This document shows positions 1 through 10,478 of a DNA stretch of 64,000 bases, in pieces. The notes under the pieces were generated by a model. The model had not been told where the DNA came from. It did no database searches and worked only from the letters and a program-made list of their open reading frames with translations. The DNA comes from Epithemia pelagica. Its lineage: Eukaryota; Bacillariophyta; Bacillariophyceae; Surirellales; Surirellaceae. How positions within the stretch are numbered: the stretch's first letter is position 1; each line of letters begins with the position of its first letter. Location: NCBI GenBank assembly GCA_946965045.2, contig OX337231.1:3038001-3102000 (forward strand), read 5' to 3'. A program made the translations under genes and the position numbers.

Positions 1-1484
1 GAGAAACGCACCCGTGAAAACTCCATTGATATCCCGAGCCCTTTGAAGAAGACAAGGCGGACACGCAACAGTGGGAAAAGCGAGAAGAACAGTCCGAAAC
101 GCAAGAAATCACCCACGATCGAAGTCGTTCGCCCGGAAGTTGTTTACTCCAGACCATTCACTCTCAAAAATATGATGCAGGGTGTAACATTGTCTATCGC
201 CTGCAGTCTTGTCTCTCTCAAGCAGAAGGCAGCGAGCCCCGCGGAAGAAATTTGGCCCAAACAACAATCCGCGCTCGATGGGCTACACCCTTACGTGGAT
301 GAGAACACGTTGAAATGGGCGAAGGTGAAAGATATGTGTATTGATTACATGAACCATCCTTTTCCTAGCACTACTCCTCCAAAATATTGCCTTGTACGAG
401 AGATTGGTCAGGGTTACAACGCCCGAGTTTATCTTGGTGTAGATGAGTACGGACAAGCTTGTGTTCTCAAGTTTTATCTGGGTACCGTTGATGCGGAGAC
501 GACGGCTTTGAGCCCCGAGGAGCGTAAAAAGAAGCGTACCCAATATCTTGAGGAAACCAGGAAAGAGGTTGAAGATGAAGTGCAGCGTTGGAAGGACCTG
601 CAAGGGGACTACAAAGATTATGTTGAACATGTGTTGCTCAATGCACAAAACGTGTTGAAAATGCCAGTTTTTGCTCCAGTGCCTCTGGATAATCGCTCAA
701 GCGTTCTTGGCACTGTCGAGAAGAAGCTGCTCGAGTTTTTTAGGAAAGGATATGTCTACAATGAGGTGCATTGGCAGCATATCGGATGTCGCCGAACCGA
801 CAAGAGCAACGAGTTGGAAATTGCTTTGCTGGACTTGGAGTCGCTCCACAAAGTATCCAGTGAAACCTCAGAAAATGTCCAGCGGCAGATTAAATCCCTA
901 AAGGCACGTATGGGAAGTGCGCCTGCCAGTGGCCGTTCTAGTGTGCTTTGGGGGGCGCCTTTGCATGGCATGTAGATGTGCCAAAAACAGCTACGGCTGT
1001 GATCAATGGTGAAACCGACCGAGGCTGAGGAGGCAATGGATTTTCGGTCTTCAACAATGGAGGATCCATGTTTCTGACGAATCCAGAAGTTTCATTGCAA
1101 AATAACATTGCCAGTCTGACTCAAATGCAGCATGCCATGTATGCACAACAGCAGTAGTATCAGCAACAAAAACCAATTATTGACGACGACGATGGTATGA
1201 ATTTGAATTCAAACCCAGACCAGCTGAATCGTTCAAGTCTCTTTGATAAAAAACAAGTGCACTATGAAACCGTGCATCTTAAGTGGGATTTCATACGACA
1301 AGTCATATTTGACTCTCACCATTCATCAAAGCAATCTCAAAGACCAGTCCCTGCATGCTATGTCGTCATGCCCCAGCAGATATACCCCGAGAACTGTAAG
1401 AAATATGATAGCCAAAGTGCGATGTACGTTAGAATTAGTTTAGGAAGCCTTGCCATGCATACGTATACTTTCTTGCTGGTGTAG
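1..1484 (+). pseudogene. Decayed kinase-like gene (DUF5898-like), 5' end outside window
   Basis: The first frame is open from base 1, before any ATG, so the gene starts to the left. It encodes a basic leader, then a kinase-like fold: a Gly-rich loop (IGQGYNARVYLG), a VLKF lysine strand, a long charged helix, and a degenerate catalytic region (EVHWQHIG, then ALLDLE) instead of HRD and DFG. This layout resembles the DUF5898 kinase-like domains found in diatoms; that assignment is from memory of the family. The frame stops at 973-975, but sensible coding continues in the third frame from about 951 (HVDVPKTATAVINGE, later NNIASLTQMQHAMYAQQQ). The shift lies in a G run at 951-955. The continuation is broken by TGA 1026-1028 and TAG 1155-1157 and ends at 1484. 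This is a frameshift plus two nonsense codons, hence a pseudogene; a sequencing error could explain the shift but not all three. Confidence 0.6.
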
Positions 1485-1587
1485 TCCGGTTAGTGATCAT
1501 CGTTCTCCATCGTTGTGATGGTGTTGCTCTTCTCCTAACGATATCCCACAGAGTCTACTAAGACCATGTATCATTAGGAATGACGTC

Positions 1588-3327
1588 CTAAAGCGTAAAA
1601 GAGTGCGAAATACGACCTTCCGAGTCGGGGCGACCACGCTCACTGTGTGAATCCGAGTTTGATCGTACAGAGTCCGGAGACACCACTGCGGAAGCACCAC
1701 CTTGTTGCTCCTTGGAGTTCGGTGAGGGTTGGACATGTTCTGTTGTTGCAGCAGTCTCATGACTTTCTTTTTGCTCGTCTTTGTTTTGTTCGTTGTCCTC
1801 CTGTTCCTCATTCTCCTCAAAACAATCATCATCATCATCTTCTTCTTCCATCTCTTCATCCCATTCTGGTTCTTCGGCGTTGTCATATTGCCCTTTATCC
1901 AGTTCCTCATGTTCGTCAAAGTCACTATCATCTTCTTCTTCTCTTTCAAGCGCCACATCCCACTCTGGTTCCTCCGAGTCGTCTGTCTCCCCTTTTTCAT
2001 GATCTTGAGGTTGTTTACCCTCTTCTTCCATGCTCGGTTGCCAGTCTTCGTCTTCCGGGTCACTGTAGGACGACCAGATGGTATCCTCTATCGTTTCTCC
2101 ACCCTCTTCGTCTTGCAGCGCTTGCGGCTTTACGTCGTCCGTATGGTCCCCTATTTCTTCTTGTTTCTCGATTTTTTTCTTCCTCGCAACTTGCTTGTCT
2201 TTGTTTCCGATTTTTTTCAAAGTTGACGGGCTATCCGTCTTCTGCTTGTTGTTGTTGTTATTGTTATTGTTGGATGTCATCGGGTCCGGCGAATCGTCCT
2301 CCTCCACACAAACGGGTGGTTCGTCGTGTACGATGGGCGGTTCCTTTGGAGAAGCTACGGCTGCAGCAGCATCCAACAAGGGTTCCTTCCAGACTGGTGA
2401 CCCCTTTCGGGATACTTGATTCATGACTTCCAAAAGTTCCTGGGTATCAATATGCGGATCAAGAGAGGTGATGTACGCAAATTCGCGTCTCCAGGTAGTT
2501 TTGGATATAGGTTGCAAGGGTGATATTGATTGCGTCGTATCCATGAAACTAGTTGTCCATTGTCGATTTCTCCAGGGTGACGTCATGCCATTGGGATAGC
2601 GTTTGCGTTCCACAAATTGGTGCGACACGAGTGCAATATCACACGCCGGAACACGAAGGCGATGCGAAAGAAGCGTGACATATTCGTCCGCACATTTTTC
2701 CCAATGACCCTGGACTTTATCGCTGGACCAACGAGGGAAATACTCTGCTATGGCGTCCCAGTCCAACACTTGCGTAGACCAATGTCGCAATTGTTCCAAC
2801 AAGAGTCGGTTTTCGGTCCGAGACCAATAGCCATGCTGACGAGGACGGCGACGTCGGCGACCATGTAGACCAACTTTTTGTTTTTTCAATGTGAATACTT
2901 GATCCTTGATGCTGACGTCCTTGTCCACATCCTCGTCGAAAAAATCGATTAACTGCTGGTTGGTGGACAAAAGCGGCCGCTTCCGCGTACGACCATCCAT
3001 AGATTTATGTTCGTTTATGTTGGTCTCATTTGGTCCATTTTTGGTGTTGCGTTCAGCGCCATCTTCGTTTTGCTTCATGCTTTGCCGTCCCAGAGACGGA
3101 TCCATCTGGTGGATACCTTTGTTCGTGTTGTTGCTACTCTTCTTGTTGTGTTCCAGGTCGTTCTTGTCAACTGTTCCAGCCGTATCCGCACTGTCAAAGT
3201 CCAATCGTCGACGAGGAATGGTCACGACGTCATCCTCATCCATTTCATTCTCCATGACAATGGTAGGCCTCCAGGAAACCCTCTTGTTAGAGGAACGTGG
3301 AGTCAAAGAGCCGGTGGATGACGACAT
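1588..3327 (-). CDS. Myb/SANT-like domain protein with long acidic tail
   Basis: The protein has 579 residues from the ATG at 3327. The frame is open 37 codons further upstream, but that stretch looks non-coding. A short basic N-terminus (RVSWRP, then IPRRRLDFD) leads to a Myb/SANT-like helix bundle near residues 170-215, with spaced Trp residues (GYWSRTEN, VLDWDAIAEYF, VQGHWEKC). The last 250 residues are very rich in Asp/Glu with runs of Asn and Lys. A Myb-like fold with an acidic tail fits a chromatin or transcription protein, but it could also be a general SANT-type adaptor. No second Myb repeat is visible. It is divergent from the ADP-ribosylglycohydrolase gene, with 578 bp between start codons. 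Confidence 0.65.
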   Translation of the reverse strand: MSSSTGSLTPRSSNKRVSWRPTIVMENEMDEDDVVTIPRRRLDFDSADTAGTVDKNDLEHNKKSSNNTNKGIHQMDPSLGRQSMKQNEDGAERNTKNGPNETNINEHKSMDGRTRKRPLLSTNQQLIDFFDEDVDKDVSIKDQVFTLKKQKVGLHGRRRRRPRQHGYWSRTENRLLLEQLRHWSTQVLDWDAIAEYFPRWSSDKVQGHWEKCADEYVTLLSHRLRVPACDIALVSHQFVERKRYPNGMTSPWRNRQWTTSFMDTTQSISPLQPISKTTWRREFAYITSLDPHIDTQELLEVMNQVSRKGSPVWKEPLLDAAAAVASPKEPPIVHDEPPVCVEEDDSPDPMTSNNNNNNNNKQKTDSPSTLKKIGNKDKQVARKKKIEKQEEIGDHTDDVKPQALQDEEGGETIEDTIWSSYSDPEDEDWQPSMEEEGKQPQDHEKGETDDSEEPEWDVALEREEEDDSDFDEHEELDKGQYDNAEEPEWDEEMEEEDDDDDCFEENEEQEDNEQNKDEQKESHETAATTEHVQPSPNSKEQQGGASAVVSPDSVRSNSDSHSERGRPDSEGRISHSFTL

Positions 3328-3564
3328 GATGACAGCGAGGAATGAAAAGATTCTATTTGTTGAGCGCCCTCGTCGTCCGCTCTCTCCGCAACAGTAGATG
3401 TGCACTTCAATCTCCCAAGACGACAATTCAACGTTCAAGGCGTTCCACTTCTATATCTCTTGTTTCTCCTTGAGGAGGACCGTCGATGCTTTTGCTCCAT
3501 TCGGATTTCGGATGTGAGATGTGCATTCAAGAGAGGATCGCGAAAAAATCGCCTTTTTCCCGTC

Positions 3565-3655
3565 CGCTTTGGTTTTTGGCGAAATATGATCGGTTTTCCA
3601 AAACGCAAACGCACCCGGAACACGGAAAACCGATGAAAACACTCCAGCGGTAGAA
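3565..3655. promoter_or_regulatory. Intergenic element E1, shared with 5585-5665
   Basis: About 90 bp midway between two divergent starts. It contains a perfect 11-bp inverted repeat, atcggttttcc at 3589-3599 and its complement at 3624-3634, and ends in ctccagcggta. A related copy lies upstream of the IWS1 gene. It may be a shared promoter element or a small dispersed repeat; the sequence alone does not decide. Confidence 0.45.
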
Positions 3656-3905
3656 GTAAGACGTATATAATCAAATAAATACCCGTTGTATCTCTATCCG
3701 CTGAGGATTCTAAATTCTCTTCATGTGCGACTACAGCTAAAACCCGGATCCCGCAAAGTCTGCAATCGACAATGGCATGGGAGGTCGACTCTAACAAGCA
3801 GACGACTTGTCCTTTCGCAAGCAACTGCTCATCAACGCCAATCACTCGCAAAGGATCCTCTCCTCACAACCAAAAGCTTCATCGCCACCACTTCACAGGA
3901 AAGAT

Positions 3906-5243
3906 ATGTTTCGTTTGAGCACTCCACCCAACAATGACGCTTCTGCGAAAGATCTGGAGCGAGCGTTTCAGATTCTGGCATCCGGCCAATCCTCTTCTTC
4001 CTTGGAGGAACGACAGGCCGCTTTCCAAACACTGCGCAATTCATGTTCGCCCGTCACGAACCGCACGCCAGCGTATGCCTTGGAACTGGAACGCGTCTTT
4101 GCCCTTCGATTTAGTGTTTGGAACGAAGTTACATCGTTTGACATGAATGAGTCGCAAAAGACTCTTTTGGCCAACAAGATTCGTGGACTCGTCTTTGGAG
4201 CAGCCTTGGGTGATGCAGTAGGACTCAGTACAGAATTCATGACTCAAGCCGAGATTGAAGAACGCTATGACAAGAATCATGTATTTTCTCCTGGGTCCAC
4301 GGTCCATCCAGACATTCATCGACTCAACTTTCCCCATGGAGATTGGACAGACGACACGGATCAGTTGCTGCTCGTCCTTCAAACTTTACTGGAATGTCAA
4401 GGCCGTTATTATGGTCCCATGTTTGCTCGGAAGCTTTTGGATTGGAAAGAAAATGGATTTCCTGGTTTGGGTGATTCCTCTGGCGCGGGTCTTGGCCAAA
4501 GTACCAAAGCCGTGCTCCAGCATGGTGATTTTGCCACGGATCCTCAAGTGGCTGCTAGAGACGTTTGGGTCAGGGGAGGTCAAAAGATGGCCGCCAATGG
4601 AGCTGTCATGAGAACAGCCATTACAGCCGTCCCCTATTTTTGGTCTCGTGATCAAGTCAAACAAACAACGAGAGACTTTTGTATGACCACTCATGCTGAT
4701 CCGAGATGTATCGCTTCTTGTCTTGTTATTGCGGAATGTCTGCGCTCACTACTCGAGGGCTCCACCCAACCTCTGTACTCTGTACCATCTTTGGATATGG
4801 TAAACCAACTGGTAGAGGAAGCAGTAGCGTTCGCACTCCTTTCAGTCAACGACGAGCTTTCGCAAGAAGCTACTCTGGAACTGTGGTACTATGCAAGAAT
4901 AGAGAGCCTTGCCGACCTCAAGTTGGATGATGCAACCTCCATTGGATACACATTCAAGTGCATGGGTACTGGATTGTATTCACTTCGCGAAGCAGCTTCT
5001 CGTATCCCTTCGGCGTCCCAGAAAATGGCGGTCGTGGTCGAAGAAATCATACAGGACATTGTACGTCAGGGTGGGGATTCTGATACCAATGCAACTACTG
5101 CTGGTGCTCTTCTGGGAGCTTTGGTTGGAATGCAGGGGCTTCCCTCATCATGGGTCAATGAATTGCCTTACGGAGGCTGGCTTGAGGCGTGGATACAAAA
5201 GCTACTGTTCATGATGAGACTATCAATTTCGTCCTCGCAATGA
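3906..5243 (+). CDS. ADP-ribosylglycohydrolase (DraG/ARH family)
   Basis: 445 residues from the first in-frame ATG; the upstream open frame lacks an ATG. The protein should remove ADP-ribose from protein side chains or from related conjugates, using two Mg ions. Both metal-binding motifs are present: the GDAVG turn then WTDDTDQ near residues 147-153, and GGDSDTNA near 389-396, with the family motif NGAVMR near 231 between them. Length and order fit a single-domain member after a 90-residue N-terminal extension. I see no signal peptide, so a cytosolic or nuclear site is likely. The exact substrate (Arg, Ser, ADP-ribosyl-acetyl or other) cannot be read from motifs. Confidence 0.9.
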   Translation: MFRLSTPPNNDASAKDLERAFQILASGQSSSSLEERQAAFQTLRNSCSPVTNRTPAYALELERVFALRFSVWNEVTSFDMNESQKTLLANKIRGLVFGAALGDAVGLSTEFMTQAEIEERYDKNHVFSPGSTVHPDIHRLNFPHGDWTDDTDQLLLVLQTLLECQGRYYGPMFARKLLDWKENGFPGLGDSSGAGLGQSTKAVLQHGDFATDPQVAARDVWVRGGQKMAANGAVMRTAITAVPYFWSRDQVKQTTRDFCMTTHADPRCIASCLVIAECLRSLLEGSTQPLYSVPSLDMVNQLVEEAVAFALLSVNDELSQEATLELWYYARIESLADLKLDDATSIGYTFKCMGTGLYSLREAASRIPSASQKMAVVVEEIIQDIVRQGGDSDTNATTAGALLGALVGMQGLPSSWVNELPYGGWLEAWIQKLLFMMRLSISSSQ

Positions 5244-5584
5244 AGGTTGCAAGAAGGTAGTCTTGTTTTCAGTGAGGAAAAATATTGAAAACAAACTACC
5301 TAGGTACTTGCGGATTCTAGACTTTCAACATTTTTGCTTAACTTGGGTCAACTTTCCTCCTGGTTTCCATGGCATTGGCAGTCATCTTCGAATGATTGCC
5401 CACTGTCTGTCGACGCAGGCCGCTGAGATACTGCGGTTGCTTCCTCTAGTTGTGCTTTGGATTGTTCATATATGATACCTGGACTTGAAAAAATCTTCGC
5501 CATGGTCTTCTTTGAGAAAAAGAGAAAGGAGAGTCGTGGTTCATTTTCTGTTGCGATTTTCTTGTGAATTTTGGTTTGCCGTTG

Positions 5585-5665
5585 TACTTTTTTTGTTTTT
5601 GGCGGAAAAGATCGGTTTTACAAAATACAAACCCAGAAAAACGAGGAAAACGCTCCAGCGGTAAA
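5585..5665. promoter_or_regulatory. Intergenic element E2, related to 3565-3655
   Basis: Lies in the 545-bp gap between the glycohydrolase stop and the IWS1 start, about 120 bp before that ATG. It shares ttttggcg, gatcggtttt, caaaa..caaac, ggaaaac and ctccagcggta with E1 in the same order, with gaps between. The rest of the gap (5244-5584 and 5666-5788) shows nothing I recognise. Confidence 0.45.
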
Positions 5666-5788
5666 CCATAGAATACCATTATTACAAGTCATATGGGGCG
5701 GTATCTACGTACGCTGCGTAGTCGACGCAAGATGTGCGACTGCAGTCCGCCGCATTTCGGGCCAAGGCCCATAGTTTTGACTTGCACC

Positions 5789-7336
5789 ATGTCGGACGAT
5801 GAAGACGATGATTTGTTTGCCGATTCGGACGATGAAGACGAAACACCGGTAAAAAAGAAGAGTCCTGTGAAAAAGGCACCCGCCAAAGCTTCCAAGGCTT
5901 CAGCGGACGATGACGACGACGATGATGATTTGTTTGACAGCGATGACGACGATGATGACGAAGAAGAGGATCAAGCGACTCGATCCAAAAAGAAAAAGGC
6001 AGCTTCCGCAAAGAAACCAGCCAAAGCGGCTCTTTCCAAACGTGAACGATTGGAAGCTCTGGCCAAGAAGAAACGAAGTGGTGACGAGCCACAAACCAGC
6101 AAAACGGACGGCAATAAATCCTCGAAGAAAAAGCAAAAAGACTCGGATGGATCCAAGAAAAAAGAAGACGGTTACGATTCGGGTGATTCCTACGATTCAG
6201 CAACCTTTACCCGTACAAAAGACGATGACGATTTTATTGATACCACGGGAGAAGATGCCGATGCGGTTGCGGAACTTTATGCCGACCAACATTTTGACGA
6301 TGAACGGCCCATGGAGGAGAAGAAAAAGAAACGCAAAATCAGTGACCGTGATCAAGGAGGAGAAGGTGGTGGACCACGGGGAGAACGTGAAGAGTTGAAT
6401 GAAGATGGAGTGCCAGTCAATCCGATCATGGCCGCTGTCCATAAAATGAAACGCAAGAAGCGTGAGAAAAAGAGTTTGGAAGAAGTGGAGGATGAGATTC
6501 GAACCTTTTTAGGGAAAATGGAATTGTGTGTGGAGGAAGACGAGCAAGCTGTCAGTGAACGACGTCCAGCCATGGCGAAACTGCAGTTTTTAGGAAAAGT
6601 GGAAGAAATGTTTGCCCGACGAGATATGCAAAGGAATTTATTGGATATGGATGTCTTATCTGTTTGCAAACGATGGATTCAACCGCTGCCCAACGGAAAA
6701 TTGGGCAACGTCACCGTGCGACATCGTCTCTTGACTTCTATTTCACAGCTTAACAATGGAACCGACAATGGTATTACGGCCAACGATTTGCGTCGTTCCG
6801 AGTTGGGCAAGGTGGTTATGATCTTGTTTAAACATCCGGATGAAACTCCATCGATGAAGCGCTTGGCAAAACAGCTGATTGAACAATGGAGTCGTCCCAT
6901 TTTCCAGAAATCTGGTAATATGAGAGATTTGGAACGGGTTGGTCGACAGGGTACCGGATTGGCAGCCATTAAGCGACGAGCTGATGTGCAACAGCAAATG
7001 TACGATCGACAGGAAATGGAACGGAAACAAGTCGATAGTGGCAAGCATGCCAATTTGCAATCGTTAATTGCGACTGGTCGATCAGGAAATGCCGCAGATT
7101 CCATGTCGGCTTCGGCCAATCGTGTTCGTGTACCCTTTTCCAAGGGTTTTGCCTATTCGGTCCGGCCCATGAACAAGACCGACACGGCACCGGATACTGG
7201 AGCATCACCGATCAAGGGAGGAACTGGAGACAATCGAGGAAAACTAGCCAAGCGAATGGTGGAAAAAGGACGATCGGTAGCGAAAAATCAACGATCGGCA
7301 AATATCAGTGTCGAAGGACGAGCCACCAAGGGCTAA
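5789..7336 (+). CDS. IWS1: Transcription elongation factor IWS1/Spn1 homologue
   Basis: 515 residues from the ATG in a caccATGtcg context, with MSDDEDDDLF at the N-terminus; the 32 codons upstream in frame look non-coding. IWS1/Spn1 binds Spt6 and RNA polymerase II during elongation and mRNA processing in the nucleus. Residues 1-210 are disordered with alternating acidic and Lys-rich blocks, as usual for the family. The conserved core is near 210-375: a helical lead, then the TFIIS N-terminal/LW fold with VCKRWIQPLPNGKL, ELGKVVMILFKHPDET and LAKQLIEQWSRPIF, which closely matches the family pattern. The C-terminus is basic. It is convergent with the phosphatase gene downstream. Confidence 0.93.
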   Translation: MSDDEDDDLFADSDDEDETPVKKKSPVKKAPAKASKASADDDDDDDDLFDSDDDDDDEEEDQATRSKKKKAASAKKPAKAALSKRERLEALAKKKRSGDEPQTSKTDGNKSSKKKQKDSDGSKKKEDGYDSGDSYDSATFTRTKDDDDFIDTTGEDADAVAELYADQHFDDERPMEEKKKKRKISDRDQGGEGGGPRGEREELNEDGVPVNPIMAAVHKMKRKKREKKSLEEVEDEIRTFLGKMELCVEEDEQAVSERRPAMAKLQFLGKVEEMFARRDMQRNLLDMDVLSVCKRWIQPLPNGKLGNVTVRHRLLTSISQLNNGTDNGITANDLRRSELGKVVMILFKHPDETPSMKRLAKQLIEQWSRPIFQKSGNMRDLERVGRQGTGLAAIKRRADVQQQMYDRQEMERKQVDSGKHANLQSLIATGRSGNAADSMSASANRVRVPFSKGFAYSVRPMNKTDTAPDTGASPIKGGTGDNRGKLAKRMVEKGRSVAKNQRSANISVEGRATKG

Positions 7337-8029
7337 AAGTATCCGATATTCGCTCGTTTTGTAGTCTCGTCTTCGTCTTGCAAAAGGATGATGTGGCCAG
7401 AGCACGAGAAAAGAGCAACAGCATTGCAATAAAAAAGACCCCACGCTGGTAAGGTGTACCAGTATGAAAAAGAGCCATGAAGAAGAAGCATCAGCAACAG
7501 GATAAACTCGTATACAGGAAAATAATTTATAGAGGCGAATCGAATCCACACAGAATCCCAAACTTCGTTTTGAAGGTCGATTTACTTAGAACTGTTCCAC
7601 GCTTCTTTCAACTCAAGGACATCACGCGTTGGTTCCACCATTCAGTAAAAAAAAGGTTCCCATGAAAAGTCAAAGAACCGTCTGCAGGCATTTATAAAAA
7701 AAGACGCATCTGGCTATCAAAACCACTCGTTCTATCATACCAATTTGGCTTAAGGGAGTATGTCGTTTGTCGCGAGCAGTTGTATGTTGGGGTGTGTGCT
7801 CTCGGTCCATCGTCTCAAGAGCACGTTTACTTTATGCGTTTGTAACGTCTACGAGTATGAGGGCCTGTGAAATGAAATGTGCAGCTGTCCGGAATGAACC
7901 AACGGCATCCACAATCTCATAGGGGAGAAAGGGTATGATCGAACGATTTCGTGACCGATCGGTTCAATCTGTCATGTCTTCGACGGCAACATGATCATGA
8001 GTGTGCAACGAATGTGTATGTGACAGTTC
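7337..8029. other. Convergent intergenic gap
   Basis: 693 bp between the 3' ends of IWS1 and the phosphatase gene. Short open frames exist but show no domain or codon pattern I can support. I see no repeat or RNA gene. Confidence 0.5.
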
Positions 8030-9289
8030 TCAATTCAAGCATGCATCCTTGAGCTTTTCTCGCTGTTCCGGACCAAATCCAATCGAATCTAAATACCCTT
8101 CAACATTTCCATATTGTTCCTCCATGGCATCAAGCGTATCTTCCATTACATAGGAGGGAGCACCAAGAAAGGTTTTGGGATCCAAACTTCGCTGAGATAG
8201 TGCACCCACCATGGCCTTGTGGTCATTCATCTCGGCATATACATTGGCCGAAAGGGTGTAATCTTCAACTATGCTTTCCTTAGGTACCCCACATAGCCTG
8301 AGAATAATGGCTGTAATGACACCAGTGCGATCCTTTCCAGCCGTGCAGTAAAATGCAATGGGGTGTCGGCTCTTGTCCGAACATAGTTCCAAAACATACT
8401 TGATTCCAGGGGCGCCATATCGAAGCAACATGTCGTTGACCATGGGCAAGCCTCCACCATTAATTTCGTCCAAGAAAGGTTTCTTGACAGAATTTCGAAC
8501 TCGACGACTCACCAAGGCTCCCGGTGATTTAAGAAGCGACTTGGTCAAATCACGCTTGCGTACTTTGGATACAGTTCCTTTTACGTACTTGAGTTCATTC
8601 ATGACGCTAACAAAGTGGCGTTCTTTCCGACCCACAGGAAGTTCACCAAGTGTACTACAACCAGCCACATCTACAATCATGTCTTCGTCGTCGTCAATGT
8701 CCTCGACAGGATCTTCGTCCTTGCTACTTGAGTCTGACTTACCACCCAACCGGCTCCAGAAACGACGTTTGAGAGGTGATTGCCCAGCTGGTAGCGGAGT
8801 CACGCATCCACGTCGTTCCCTCCACAAAATGTTAGTGAAATTACCAAAGACAGCTTCCCTCATGAGATTCTCGTCGTCTTTCAATTCGGTAGGTGATCGA
8901 AGGTCGACGACTGTTGTAATATTCAGTTCGTTGAAGAGGAGATTGGTATCCTTTTCGGAAGCGTCACTCATTCGTCCTGTTCGGAACAAGCGCCCTCGCT
9001 TGACCGGTGATTCTGCCACCGATGCCAAGTCACGGGCATTCTTAACTTTTTCCAATGGTATATTGCGAAGATCACAAAGCGCTTTACAACGGCTAAGGAA
9101 TTCCTGCTCCTCTTTACGCTCCAGTTCTTCTTGTTGTTGTTCGAGTGATTCGATACCAGAATGAAGCGACCACGAGAAACCTCTCAGATCAGATGAATGA
9201 GGTTGCACTAGAAATCCAGATATTGGAGACGTCAAGAAGACGCTCGCAAGCGCCAATCGGTAGAGGGTAGGAGCCATGGTTGTTGTCAT
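8030..9289 (-). CDS. Protein-tyrosine/dual-specificity phosphatase (Y_phosphatase3 type), probably plastid
   Basis: 419 residues. The phosphatase loop is FYCTAGKDRTGV, CX5R with Cys315 and Arg321, followed by a helix (ITAIILRLCG) typical of the bacterial/plant PTP group that includes Siw14-like and lipid phosphatases. An earlier RLFRTGRMSDAS and VVDLRSPTEL pair is the usual N-terminal signature of that group. Residues 170-280 hold an acidic, probably looped insertion. The N-terminus (a hydrophobic stretch at 8-22, then SPISGFLVQP) looks like a signal peptide with a Gly-Phe junction, which in diatoms suggests the plastid or secretory route. A second ATG at 9277 would also keep the signal. The substrate is unknown. 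Confidence 0.82.
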   Translation of the reverse strand: MTTTMAPTLYRLALASVFLTSPISGFLVQPHSSDLRGFSWSLHSGIESLEQQQEELERKEEQEFLSRCKALCDLRNIPLEKVKNARDLASVAESPVKRGRLFRTGRMSDASEKDTNLLFNELNITTVVDLRSPTELKDDENLMREAVFGNFTNILWRERRGCVTPLPAGQSPLKRRFWSRLGGKSDSSSKDEDPVEDIDDDEDMIVDVAGCSTLGELPVGRKERHFVSVMNELKYVKGTVSKVRKRDLTKSLLKSPGALVSRRVRNSVKKPFLDEINGGGLPMVNDMLLRYGAPGIKYVLELCSDKSRHPIAFYCTAGKDRTGVITAIILRLCGVPKESIVEDYTLSANVYAEMNDHKAMVGALSQRSLDPKTFLGAPSYVMEDTLDAMEEQYGNVEGYLDSIGFGPEQREKLKDACLN

Positions 9290-10478
9290 TGATGTTACGC
9301 CAAGGGCGATCTTTAATCACTTGAACTGTCGAGATGCTCAGCCTGTGTCCAGAACAACAGGCAGGTGGTGTTTTTGGTCTGATGATGGTTGAAATCGATG
9401 TCGAACCTGTCGAAGTGTCGAACGTGAGTGCGCTTGCTGGCAAGCCGATCCCACCAGAAAAAAATGAGCGTCGCCACGTTTGATTCACGGTTCTTTGAGT
9501 ACATGTTTCTGTAAGACTATAAAGATTTGTGTAGAAGCTTCTTCAAATCTCACCCGGATATAGCTACCTCCTCTATCTACCCAAGATGGTCCGCAATCTA
9601 TTCATACTCCTACTCCTCGCTAGGAGTAGTTTGTTCTTTAAAATTGCGCCCTTTTCAGTCTCTCTACTAGAGGGGTATCATCATCTATGCGACTTTCAGC
9701 CATGGTGGATCGTTCCGATGAAGATATCTATCTCTTTCTTTATATTGACAGTTGTGAGACTATGAGACTACACAACGGAGAAAAGCTGCCCATGTTGCCG
9801 GGCCTTGTTCCACCGACAAAAGAACTCTCCGATACAAATTCGTGGGAGTATAGCAGAAATCACGACCGTGCAACCTCCCGCTCCAGCTTGGCTCTATCTT
9901 ATGGAGTACTCCTACTTGGCAGTTTACTTGGATATTGCTCCCTGATCTTCCGATCGTGTCTACTGTTGTAGCTAGTCCCTCTTGACCTCTTACTCCGTGT
10001 CGAGCAGTTCATCTTCTTTTCATGGCTCGTTTCTGTTGCGTCGACTTTTTGTTTTAACCCAAGAGAGATAAGATCTCCCTTTCGTCGTATGGTAGTCCAA
10101 ACAGGTCCATGGTCCCAGTGTAGAACATCCCGATGTCGTTCGGTTTTTGTGCCCGGGAGGGTTGGGAGTTGGGAATTGGGAATGGGAACTTCCCGTTCAA
10201 AATTCAAAATAAAGAGATTTAATGTCGACCAAAACTTCAAAGCAATTTTTAATGACCTCTCTTTCCATTCGGAAGGGCTATACAAGAATGCATGACCATT
10301 ATATGGCCTTTCAGTAGGGGCTAAAAGGTCCGATTGTTCCCCAACTATTTTTCCTTGGATGGACTCAGACACGAGGTAAAGGATAAAAGATTTTACAGGT
10401 AAGCCAAAAGATCTAAGGACCCCCCTGTGTCTCTACTCTCATCTCGCATACCTCTTGTTGACCTTCAACCTATGCTCT
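9290..10478. other. Divergent intergenic region, no supported gene
   Basis: About 1.2 kb between the divergent phosphatase and receptor genes. It holds small palindromes such as ctactcct...aggagtag at 9610-9629, and weak open frames on both strands (about 95 and 157 codons) with no recognisable domain. Nothing else stands out. Confidence 0.4.

Noticed and set aside
9899-10372. 157-codon minus-strand frame
   Set aside because: No domain, no start context, and overlaps a competing weak frame on the + strand.
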